NCBI GenBank assembly: GCA_964017065.1
Contig: OZ024786.1
Span: forward strand, 12,657,596-12,721,595
From: Haliclona indistincta
Taxonomy: Eukaryota; Porifera; Demospongiae; Haplosclerida; Chalinidae
Direction: 5' to 3'
DNA: 64,000 bases
Below the pieces are notes generated by a model. The model saw nothing but the letters and a program-made list of their open reading frames with translations. It was not told where the DNA came from and did not search any database. Below are positions 1-12,600 of this stretch, one piece after another (within the stretch, counting starts at the first letter, position 1; each line of letters opens with the position of its first letter). The position numbers were made by a program, and so were the translations under genes.

Positions 1-231
1 GTGCGTTATCAACTTGAGCATGCTTAATTCCATGGCAGGTGACACATTCTGGATGATCTGATTGACTGGAGGTGACGTGGTTAGCATAGGATCTCAGGCT
101 AGTTTATGCTTGCAGCCATGATGCATAGCTTTAACAATTGCAAGCAACTATCAATATCACTTGAAACTATAAAATGTATACATTTTAAATCTGAGTACAT
201 TATTATTTGTATGTTTTATCTCTCAATGCAG
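1..231. other. Intron or upstream sequence, no exon recognised
   Basis: AT-rich sequence ending in a pyrimidine-rich acceptor (AG at 230-231) of the first visible exon. It is probably the 3' part of an intron, because the first exon begins in phase 1 and needs an upstream partner. Confidence 0.5.
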
Positions 232-642
232 CTGCTGTGTTCAACCTTAGTGCTCCACTTTTTGTATACGAACAGGACTTGAGATTCAATGTTACAATAT
301 CTCTGATAGAACCAAGCGGTGGAACTAGTATTCCTTTTGAGATAATCATAATGGAAACTAAGATTACAGCAATCCCATCTAGTAAGTATACATGTGTAAT
401 CAATAATAGAAACTAACTCAACAATAATTCCTCAGTTGATTTTGAAAGGCAAGCCCCGTTTTCATTCATATTTCAGGGAACAGTACGACCAACATGCTGT
501 GTAGAGCTAGTCACATACGCTGTGAAGGATGATAATATTGCCGAACCCAATGAGACTATGGCTATATCAATCACATCTACTAGTAACCTCACTATAGAAT
601 TTGGTACTCAAAACGTCAATATAACTATTGTTGGCAATGATG
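232..642 (+). CDS. Calx-beta domain 1 (subtype A+B), exons 232-381 and 436-642
   Basis: Two exons of 150 and 207 bp. The first encodes the N-terminal strands (AVFNLSAP start), the second the C-terminal half ending [10 protein letters not shown], matching the acidic motif that closes Calx-beta domains. The donor after 381 and the acceptor at 434-435 leave a 54-bp intron. The same subtype recurs at 9,065 and 15,484. Subtype B has an unusual adjacent Cys pair (PTCCVEL), conserved as NACCVR and PDCCVR in the later copies, so the pair is probably structural. Confidence 0.85.
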
Positions 643-3600
643 GTGAGTGACATTCCTTAAATCGGGAAAATTTCATTGAAAAAAAATAATTATCATGCGA
701 TAAATTTTGTGACAGCTGTAATGATGCTTGCATTCGTGGCTATTGTGTATAAAAGAGTGTATGAGCCAGCAATTTGTTTGCAAGACACACGCTGGCAACA
801 GCAAAGTAGTAGAAATGTTCTTAACAGCAAAGCCGTATTGGCTGCTTACCGTAGCTGACTATACTGAATGTAACTCCAGACAGACAGCAGTAATTCACTG
901 GGAGAAAAGGTAAATTTCCTGACATAGGAAATGATATAGGCTAATTTCGTACAGAATTTCCTGAAAACCTGACATTAATTTTCAGGAAACCGTGTACAAA
1001 ATTCAGCCCTAACCTATGCCTCATGGCATGTAAAATTTTCTTACTTAAAGTTTGCGTTTTAGGAAATTTCACTTTTTTTCTAATGATTTTAGCTGAAGCC
1101 AAGCTCTTGAGTATGAAAAAAAACTTCCAGCATACAACTCGCAACACAGCATACACGTGTTTACAAGTTTTAAACTTTTCGTCGTTTAGTTTTTGTGGTT
1201 GATCCTATCCACAAAAATATTGTAACAACAAAACTTCCCGATTAATTTTAGGGCAGTTACATAATAATTATTACAGCACTTAATATAATCCATGCAGTTG
1301 CCAGGATAGGGTTTGTGCAATGTCCAGGAGTAGTTGACCGTGTCCAAGAAGATGATAGATTCACAGAACTACCTGTTGCTCTGTTAGACTCTAACATCAC
1401 ACTTGGAGGAGAAGTTATTGTACAATTTTCTACAAGAGATGCTTCGGCTACTGGTCAGAGCATACATACATGACGTGAATTAACACTTGATAGTCGTCTA
1501 TTTCTCTATCAGCTGGATTAGACTATACAAGTACAATCACAAATCTCACATTCAGTAGCAGTGTGCGGCATATTGTAGTGAGGGTCCCTATACTACAAGA
1601 TGTGTCTCTTGAGGGCACTGAACAGTTTCATGCTAGTCTGTCACTAGTGGAGAGTAATGGCATCAATGTTGATCTGACAATCGGTAACCAAGCTATTGTA
1701 AGCATTATAGATGACGATGGTGAGTGAATGAATGAGTGTATTATGCTGGTCAGTGAATAATAGTTCACTGATTTGAACATTTTAAATTAATGCAGTGACA
1801 GTGATAGGATTCACACAAAACTCTGTCAATGTCAGTGAGGCTGCTGGCACATCAGCTTTACTCATTTTGAAGATAATGAGTGGTGTCTTGGCTCCTGGCG
1901 CATGGGCTGAAGTGGAATTTGCAACTAGTGATTTGCCTTCCTCTAATACCTCAGCCGTTTGTAAGCAATGTTATGAACTACACATCCTTAATTCTCTCTA
2001 CAGCACCAGATGATTATACCAGTACAACAAAACTTCTCAACTTTACTAGCTCAAACACTGAATTTGATATCAGTGTCCCCATTATCAATGACAACCTGAT
2101 AGAGCTGACCGAGATGTTTCAAGCTAACCTTACAGTAGTCTCCAAACATGGTGTGGAAATTATCTTACAACCTGGAAAAGCCATTGTTAATATCAGCAGT
2201 GAAGATGGTTTGTGCATGAATATTGATAATGCATGCTACCACTTTGTATTGATAGCCACAAAGTTTAAATCGTGCATATTTGAAAATTTTGACTTTGATG
2301 CCTGTTCGATGCTTTTTGATATTTTATGCAGCCACTGCTCAGTGTTTTACTAGTAGTGTTGACTGCTCTGGGGCTACTGATCTAATGCAAAACACAACCT
2401 TTGAAACATGCTGCCAAGCTGTATTGGACAATACAACTGTCCTACGCTCATATGGATCTGATGGACGCTGTTTTGGATGCATTGGTTAGTTAGCATTGCT
2501 TTGCCTTAATATTGATGAGCCTGCTTGAATTATAATTTCACATCACAGTGATTGGTCTTGAACAAGCGAATTATTCACTTACTGAGAATAACGCACCACA
2601 ACTGCTTCGTCTAAAACTGCTCAGTTCAAATCGTTCTCTTGGTTATCATAGACCAAGATTGAGTCTAAAAAGCATTCCTGGAACAGCTTCTGGTGAGCTA
2701 GCTCTTTAGCATGCATGTTACAATTTCATTCCTCCAAAATTTACTGCTACTCGGTATCTGTTTATGAAATTATTATTCAGTAAATGAATTCTCACTGGCG
2801 TCATCTGATATCTTGTTACGTGATCCTGTTGCTGGCATTGACATACCTGTCACTGTTACTAATGATGGTATTGCTGGAGAGCCTCCAGAGACATTCACTA
2901 TCACACATCAACCACCTGTCGTCAGTAGCCATGATGATCCGATGTTCCTCTTCCGTGAGACTACAATCACCATTATTGATATTAATAGTAAGCAACAATG
3001 GTAAAAATGAAAGAGAATTAGCCTAGTATCTCTGCCAAAATGAAAATACCCAATTTCAAGAGCATTGCTACGCTTGATAGTACATTTGTGTAATTTTCAA
3101 AAAAATAATGTAAATTGAATGGCTCAATGCAAAAACCGGACAAGTGACAACTTTTTCAGATTTGTAGCCTTATCCTTCATCATTCTTTGCGCAAAGTCAA
3201 AGTGTCATAGGATCTTGTTTCTTCACTGCGATACTGTGAAGCTATTCAATAGTGTGACTGAGCTTTATTTAGTATTTATAGCAGTAGCTAAATATTGCAA
3301 TCAATATTGGAGACCCTTTACCCCTTTTTTCTCAAAATAATGAATTTGGTACTTATCCCCTTTTGCACTGAGCCATTCAATTATAATCTTTTGTGTCATG
3401 ATACTCTTAGATAATATTAATATGGGTGAGCTTTGTATGTGATCCACTTAATAGGGGTTTTTCAAAGGTACGTCATCACCATAGTAACGCATGCGGCCGC
3501 CATTTTGTTTGGGTCCAGATTCACGCCTGTACTATCTTAGACTGCACTATCACAACTATAATGAATACCAGCTTGTATTTTGATGGTATTCCAGGTGCCT

Positions 3601-6600
3601 TTCCAACTAAATACATGGTTTAGTATTGTATTCTAGCAGTACGCATGGCTGGCTATAGTCTACAGATCGTGAGGCTAGATCGGCATATCACAACTTCTCA
3701 GGTTCATGGTTAGCAAGAGATGTTATCAACATACAAGCTGGTATTCATTATAGTTGTGATAGTGCAGTCTAAGATAGTACAGGCGTGAATCTGGACCCAA
3801 ATAAAATGGCGGCTGCACGCGTTACTATATGGTGATGACGTACTTTAGGAAAACCCCTATTAAGCCTCAAAAACAGTTAATGTGGTCTGAATGAGACCTT
3901 TTATGAAGCCATAATTCTAGCATTGTTTCATTATGCTATTAGGCAAGCATGGTAGTTGTTCCTATAATTATTATGTAAAGATAAACGGAAACAAGATGGC
4001 GGCTAAAATACAATGTATTAGCATTAAAACGCTGATATTTCACATGGTGGTGAATTTGTACGTCCATGCAATGACACTTAGATCTGTTCTTTGGTGTTGC
4101 CCCACCTTTATAGTAGTAATGAGATTGCTCAGTTGCAATGACAACCTGACATTAATTTTCAGGAAACCCTATATGACCTATCCTGTATCATTCCCAAAGT
4201 TTTGGCTCATGGCATGTAAGGAATTAGGAAATTTCTTACTTTGTGTTATAGGAAATTTCACTTTTTCCTAGTGATTTCAGTTCCAGTGACTCGCAACTCA
4301 ACATACACGTGTTTACAATTAAAAAATTCGTGTGCTTAATTTTTGTGGTTAATCCTATCACGAAAATATTGTAACAATGAAATTTCCCTATTTAGGGTGG
4401 TTTACATAATTATTATAGCACTTAATATAATCCATGCAGTTGCCAGGATAGGGTTTGTGCAATGTCCAGGAGTATTTGATACTATCCAAGAAGATGATAG
4501 ATTCACTAAACTACCTGTTGCTTTGTTAGACTCTAACATCACACTGGGAGGAGAAGTTATTGTACAATTTTCTACAAGAGATGCTTCGGCAACTGGTCAG
4601 AGCAAACATACATGACGTGAATTAACGCTTGATAGTCATTTATTTTCTACCAGCTGGATTAGACTATAATAGTACAATCACAAATCTCACATTCAGCAGC
4701 AGTGTGCGGCATATTGTAGTGAGGGTCCCTATACTACAAGATATGTCTCTTGAGGGCACTGAACAGTTTCATGCTAGTCTGTCACTAGTGGATAATAATG
4801 GCATCAATGTTAATCTGACAATCGGTAACCAAGCTATTGTAAGCATTGTAGATGATGATGGTAAGTGACTGAATGAGTGTATTATGCTGGTCAGCGAATA
4901 AAAGCTGACTGATTTGAACATTTTAAATTAATGCAGTGACAGTGATAGGATTCACACAAAACTCTGTCAATGTCAATGAGGCTGCTGACACATCAGCTTT
5001 ACTCATTTTGAAGATAACCAGTGGTGTCTTGGCTCCTGGCGCATGGGCTGAAGTGGAATTCACAACTAGTGACTTGCCTTCCTCTAATACCTCTGCCGTT
5101 TGTAAGCAATGTTATGAACTACACTTCTTTAATTCTCTCTACAGCTCCAGATGATTATATCAGTACAACAAAACTTCTCAACTTTACTAGCTCAAACACT
5201 GAATTTGATATCAGTGTCCCCATTATCAATGACAACCTGATAGAGCTGACTGAGATGTTCCAAGCTAATCTTAGAGTAGTCTCCAAGCATGGTGTGGAAA
5301 TTTTCTTACAACCTGGACAAGCCGTTGTCAATATCAACAGTGAAGATGGTTCGTGCATGAAACTATCGATAATGCATGCTACCACTTTGTATTGATAGCC
5401 ACAAAGTATAACTTCTGCATAATTATTTGAAAAATTTTACTGTTGTGATTCTTTTTGATATTTTATGTAGCCACTGCTCAGTGTTTTACTAGTAGTGTTG
5501 ACTGCTCTGGGGCTACTGATCTAATGCAAGACAAGACCTTTCAAACATGCTGCCAAGCTGTATTGGACAATACAACTGTCCTACGCTCATATGGATCTGA
5601 TGGACGCTGTTTTGGATGCATTGGTTAGTTTAGCATTGCATTGCCTTACTATTGATGAGTCTGCTTGGATTATAATGTCACATCATAGTGATTGGTCTTG
5701 AACAAGCGAATTATTCACTTAATGAGAGTAACACTGCACAAATGCTACGACTCAAACTGCTCAGTTCGCCTCGTTCTCTTGGATATCAAAGACCAAGACT
5801 GAGACTCAAAGGCATTCCTGGAACAGCTTCTGGTGAGCTAGCTTGTTAGCATGCATGTTACAAATAATTATTATTCACATAACTGGGTACTACAGTATAG
5901 CAGGAAATTTTGGAGGATCAAAATAATTATTGGCTGATTTTGCTTGAGTTTTGGTGAGTTTAATTTTGACGCCCAGTGCCTGGCTCACGTATTACTGTAA
6001 TAGAAAGCAGATTTGGCAAATTCTCGAAAATTCGCCAAAATTCACCCTAATTTTTAGTCCACCAAAATTTCCTGCTATACTGTATCTCTTCATGATTCAG
6101 TAAATGAATTCTCACTGACGTCATCTGATATCTTGTTACGTGATCCTGTTGCTGGCATTGACATTCCTGTCACTGTTACTAATGATGGAATTGCTGGAGA
6201 GCCTCCAGAGACATTCACTATCACACATCAACCACCTGTCGTCAGTAGCCGTGCTGATCCAATGTTCCTCTTCCGTGATACTACCATCACCATTATTGAT
6301 ATTAATAGTAAGTAACAATGAGAGAGAATTAGCCTAGTGTCTCAGCCAAACTGAAAACACCCAATTTCAAGCGCATTGCTACGCTTGATAATAATTTTCA
6401 AATAACATTATTATAAATGATATCTTTTGTTTGTACAACCATGTTACAACCATATGGCTGAGTTTTGTGATCCACTTATCTTGCATGCTTCAAATAGTAA
6501 CGATGAGCCTCATCAAGACCAAAAACAGTCAATGTGGTCTGTTAGTTCTAGCATTGCTTTAATGTTATGCAGAGTGACATTCATTATACCGTAAATCGGG

Positions 6601-9600
6601 AAATTGTTTCGTGTGACAAAATTTTAGTGTTTTAAATTTTCGTGTTAAAATATTTTCATAGATCAACCTGCCCATGAAAATATTTTAACAACAAAAATTT
6701 ATCATCATTTAAGCAGTTTTTAGAAGAAACTGCATGGCTGTTGCTGCTGACAGGCAGTGACAGCTGTAACAATGCTTGTATTCGTGGTTATTGTGTATAC
6801 AAGAGTGTAGGAGCCAGCTGAATGAATGAATCCTGCTGCTTTGTTAGCCTGGGCCAGATCAGAATGCTCAGGCGCTGGCGATCGTCTGAGATGCTCATTC
6901 CTGACAGCCTGGCTAAACAGTAACACAGTGTTGCAGCTGCAGCCAAGCTCTTGAGCATAAACTTACAGCATACAACGTGTTTACAAATTTTTGTTGTTAA
7001 ATTCGTTTTTAAACTCTAAAGCACTATGCAGGTGTGTTAGTAGTATAACTTTGTTTTAAGCAGCTACTGTAGTACAGTAGTATACCGTAAATCGGGAAAT
7101 TTTCGCCTAACAAAATTTTGTATTAAAATATTTTCATGGGTCGACCAGTCCAGAAAAAAAATTTAACATCAGGAAATTTATCAACATGTAACACATTTTT
7201 AGACAAACTGCATGATTGTTACTGTTGACACAAGTACAGCTGTATTGATGCTTGTTATTGTGTACAAGAGTGTAGGAGCGAGCTGAATGAATGAATCCTG
7301 CACATTTGTTAGCCTGGGCCAGACCAAAATGCTCAAGCGCTGCTGATCGTCTGAGACTTTCGTTGCTGACAGCAAAGTAGAAAGTCACTCACTGTCGCTG
7401 GCTAAACAGTAACTCCAGGCAGACAGTGTTTCAGCTGCAGCCAAGCTCTTGAGCATAAACTTACATCATACAACGGCATACACATGTTTACGAGTTTTCG
7501 TTGTTAAAAGATTTCGTGTTTATAAATTTTCGAGGTTGAACCTACCCACAAAAATATTTAACAACGAAAATTTCTTGAATTACTTTAGTTTGGTATTTTT
7601 TAAATTACAAGTTCATAATCAACTTTAGGGCCCACATACGAGTTTACTCAAGGAGACTATACTAGTAATGAAGCCGTTGGAGTACTAGTAGTCACTGTGA
7701 GACAGACTGTGCCTAGTCTGCAGGATATTCATCTGCTACTAGTACCACTCACCTATGCTCAGTATTTGACACGAGCTGCCCTGGATCCTACACTACCTGA
7801 CATTGATGTGTATAATCAAAGTCGACCAGATACTGCTGAATGTAAGTCACTAGCTATAGCATTGTGTTCCGGACTTTAATTATAGCTTTTCCAGATAACG
7901 ATTTTAATAGCACAGTGCGTACTCTGTTCTTCCCAGCTAACAGTACCACTGGTGCTGAACAAATTGTCTCCTTTTCAATCAATGATGACATCATTGATGA
8001 GGACCCAGAGGGATTCATTATAGTACTGTATCGTGACACTAACCTGACCTCCATTGAGGTAGCCTTCACTCCTAACCTGAGGACCACACTAGGCAGAATC
8101 AATGATAACGATCGTGAGCTTCATCATGTACACATATTATTTTGTTTCATTCCTATATTACTCTTCCTCCTTCTTAAAAGCTTTCTTCTTTGGTTTTGTT
8201 CGCAACGAGGTGACCTATGTTGAGGTAACTGATGAAGGTGAACAGGAGCTACATTACAGACCAGCCCCTGGAAATATAACTGAGAAATCTTTCGATTTTT
8301 TTCTTAATTTAAATAATCTTACTGATGATTTTATATTTGGTGGTAAGATAATTATAATAATTATTAATCATTTAATTGTTATGGTTATCTCTATAGCTGA
8401 TGGTGATGTTTCATTTGGTGCCAATGTTAACGTTACTAGACCAACCTTCAGATTCAGTCCAGATGACGTTCCTGAGGACCGTATAGTGACTTTTAATGTT
8501 ACTCGTGATAATTTATTTGAGAGTGAGGAGATTGGTCAACTACAAATTGCATATTCCACTTCATTTGATGGTTTCGGACCGATGTTCCAGAATGTGAGAA
8601 TCATCATCAAAGATAATAATGGTGAGTTTGTACTTAGATATTATGTTGCGCCGGAAGTGAATTTACCCTTGGATATGGCACAAAAACTGTCGCAACCAAA
8701 GTCAAATGCAATAGCTATATACAAGTTACTGAAACTGCTTTCACAGATGTCAGCACATGTCCTGCGACGCTAATTAGCTGTTGTAGTGAGAGCGGCCATT
8801 TCATTCTTGTAAATGTTCGGACGGGCTTGTTGTGTTCTTTGGTGAATGTAGTGCCTTACTGTATTATCTACGATAATTTTATTATCTATGATTTGTATGA
8901 TTTAATTTTAGCTGTATGGCTGTGACTGTATAGGTAAATAGCAAACATGCATGCAAGAACTATGTAACACAGATATCTTCCTATACTAAGTCTCGTTTAT
9001 ACTAATAATAATGTTGACCTAAGTGTTGCGTCATTGCTTTAGGTTTTGTTTTCTTATTTATCAGTTGCTGTGTTCAACCTCAGTGGTCCAGCTACTGTAA
9101 ATGAGTATGACGGTGGATTCTCAGCAATGGTATCTATGATAGAACTACCTGACACTAATTCCACAATTGAGATTGATATCATGGATCGTGGTGTTACTGC
9201 TACCCCAAATGGTAATTATTATGCCTCGGTGGGCGGAGCCACGAGGTATACAGTGGTCGTGGTGTCAGTCAGTCAGTCATTCAGTCAGTCTGTCGCAACG
9301 ATTTCTCGTAGCTCGCTGAAAACTAATCGGTGAAGAAAGCAACACGGGTAGAAATCGATACTTGCTCGGATTTGAATTTTCAGAAGTTTGATTTTAAAGC
9401 TTAGTGCGTAAGTTACCGTGTGAATTGCTCACGGTTGGTTCGGTTTTGTAGCACACGTTGAAAGTTAAGTTTCTAAACTAGCAATGCAAGTAGAACAAAG
9501 TATTATCTCGCTTTTGAACATGTGAAAACTTTATATGAAGCTTAGTTCGTGAGTTATGGCGCTATTTGCTCACTTTGTTTACCGTTGGTGGCGATCTGGA

Positions 9601-12600
9601 CTTCTCTAATGGCAAAGCTGTCCACAGGTGAATGCCTAGAAGCTGATAGGTTATAATTTTACTACAGGATAGCAGCACAGGTCCAGAGAAATTGTGTAAG
9701 CAAGCTATGGAAGCTATCTCGCTCGTGGTATGAGTGTGACTGCTGTGTTGAATAGTGGTTAGCACTGATTGGCTTCTGATTGCATAACTAAAGCACTGCA
9801 ATGTGATTGCTGTACAGTATACATGCATCTGCAGTTGCTGTGTTTGTGGAATGGTGGATAGTTGTGTTTGTGGTTATTGTGTCATTCCACCGAGGCATCT
9901 GCACCTTAGGTGCTTCATTGAATCTTGAATCAATGTTATTTATAATCAATTTTAGCGGACTACAAGAGGAATGCTACACAACTGTTCATATTCCAGAGAA
10001 CTGACCGAAATGCGTGCTGTGTGAGAGTAGCTCCTTATTTAATCATGAATGATAATGTTGCTGAGCCTGATGAGATACTGACAATATCTATTGCACGAGC
10101 ATTAAGCAGCACATCAATACCAGTGAACTTTGCTGTACAACAAGTGAACATAACAATAATTGATGATGATGGTGAGTGAGAAAGTCTCGTCAACAATAAT
10201 ATTAATTTTTTTATTGTAAACTATATATTCTCTGCAGTTGCTAGGATAGGATTTGAGAACATCACATTCAGTGTCGAGGAGGAAGCAGGCTTTGCTGAGC
10301 TATCAGTAGCTTTGTTAGGCAATGTGACACTAGGTGGAAGGGTCACCGTACGCTTTCATACTAGTGACCTATCAAGTGTAGGTCAGCAACATCACATTGC
10401 ACTTGTGTTAGCATGTGTTTCAATAAAATCTCTCCCACTATTATATATCAGCTAGAGTGGACTATAACAAAACAGTAGAAGACCTTATTTTCAATAGCAG
10501 TGTGCAGCGTATTGTAGTGCGGGTCCCAATTATTCAAGATTCATTCTCCGAACAAGCTGAACAGTTTCGTGCTAGTCTGTCACTAGTGGAGAGTAATGGC
10601 ATCAATTTTACTTTGAGTCCAGAACAAGTTATCATCAACATCACTGATGATGAAGGTATTTCAATTATGAATTCAGTTATTTTTTATGCTGACACAGTAC
10701 ATCATTATCAGAGAGAAGTGTTTGAATTAAAAGCACATACATGTGTATATTTATTAGGGAGGTACGGTAGTGACTCCCTATGTAGGGTTGAACGGAAAAC
10801 AAGATGGCGGCTAAATACAATGTATTAATGTTCAAACGCTGATATCTCTCCTGTTGATGAATTTTATACTTCTAAAGACACTTAGATCTGCTCTCTGGCG
10901 TTGCCCCATCTTACAGTAGCAAGGAGATTGCTTGAATTTGTTAAAGTGACGAACCTGAAAACGGTGAAAATCGAGTTTCGTCATCTTCGTTTTGTTCCTT
11001 CTTTCTTTCTCCCTCATGCACTCCCTCCCTCACTCCCTCCCTCCTTCCTTCCTTGTTTCTTTCTTTCCTTCTTCAACTTGCCTAGCGCCTTTACTTGAGC
11101 AGTGCAGAGACAAAAACAACCACGAACAGTTATTTTTTTAGCAAAATGACGATTTACATTTGACGAGTTCCCAATCACGAACAGTTGTAAGCTAAAAAGT
11201 ATATTAGACGCCATGTTGTGATTATGCAATACGCACATGACCAATCACACTAATTCTAGAAGTAAAGTATTGCCGCATAGCGTGAATAACAATTCACCGA
11301 GTAAGCTCGTGTAGTATCACAGTTCTGCTGCTTGCCAGATAGTATCACAGCCGCACAGAATTTTCTAAACCAGAGTGGGTGGGGCTCGTATGCTGCAGCT
11401 AGCATGAATGCATGAGCTAGTTTCATTGGGAAAAGAAAATTAAAAGATTTCTATCGTAATCAAAAGGATGTATAGGGTTGTGAAATCTACCATTGAACAA
11501 GCATGGAATGGTAACACGATGATTGACTTGCTAACAGACCATAGATCCCTACATCAGTGGCTGCTGTGGTTGGCTATACATGTAGCTAGTTCAGCTAGTT
11601 GCTGTTGACTGCCACCTGACGTGCATTCAGATTGTGACAGCTTTTGTACAGCCACTGATGTAGGGATCTATGGTCTGTTAGCAAGTAAATTGTGTTAACA
11701 TTACATGCTAGTTCCTTGTTTGCAAGTTACATTGTGGACCAGTAGCAGAAACATACATCCTACATCCTTTTGATTTCGTTAGAAATCTTTTTTATTTTCT
11801 TTAGCAAGTCTCATGCACCATTGTGCGGCCAGCATTGTGAGCATCAAAATGATATTATTATCTAGTATCACATTGTTAGTGTTAGCTATTGTCACACAGC
11901 ATCATAATAATATTTATAAACTGTACGGAAAGATTGTTAAAATCTTAAAAGCAATACTCGTGATAATACAGAATTCTTTTTTCAGCTGTCGTGGTCATAG
12001 GATTTATACGAAACATCATCATAGTCCGTGAGAGTGATATGCTAGCTTCACTCACTGTGAGGATACTCAGAGGTACTCTGGCTCCTGATGCATGGGCTGA
12101 AGTGGAGTTCACAACTAGTCATATGCCTTCTTCTAATACCTCTGCCATTTGTAAGTCAGTGTTAGAATGTGGTAGACAGTGTTAAAAATTGTATCATGTT
12201 GTATAAATCTAAATAATTTTGTTAGTGCGTTTTGTTACCAGTGGCAAGCATGCAGTTGTTATAATGAGGAGTAAATAATTATGAAGGAGCGATGAACTCC
12301 AATATAGTCTCCTTAAAAATAGCATTTCTGACAAATACTTGAAAAGGTTCAAATTTTTCCTTTGAAGGATATTTCAACTGTTTGTTTTGGCTTGTTAGGG
12401 AGGCACGGTAGTGCCTCCCTATGTAGGGTTGAACGGGAAAACAAGATGGCGGCTACATACATGTATTAGCGTTCAAACGCTGATATTTCGCCTCGTGATG
12501 AATTCTATACATCCAAAGACACTTAGATCTGCTCACTGGCGTTGCCCCATCTTACATTAGCAAGGAGATTGCTCGAAATTGTTACTAAAGTGACGAACCT

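Larger units (their letters stand above)
950..6500 (+). repeat. Tandem segmental duplication, two ~3.1-kb copies (about 950-3440 and 4140-6500)
   Basis: The seven exons C-D-E-F-G-H-I and their introns occur twice in the same order, offset by about 3,141 bp (exon E starts at 1796 and 4937). The exons differ at only a few positions by eye and intron sequence is also alignable, so the duplication is recent. Copy 1 alone carries the foldback insertion at 3448-3863; copy 2 alone carries extra intron sequence near 5,870-6,080. Confidence 0.85.

Noticed and set aside
203..403. Minus-strand open frame over the first exon
   Set aside because: Shadow of the + strand Calx-beta exon 232-381, which has splice sites and domain similarity.
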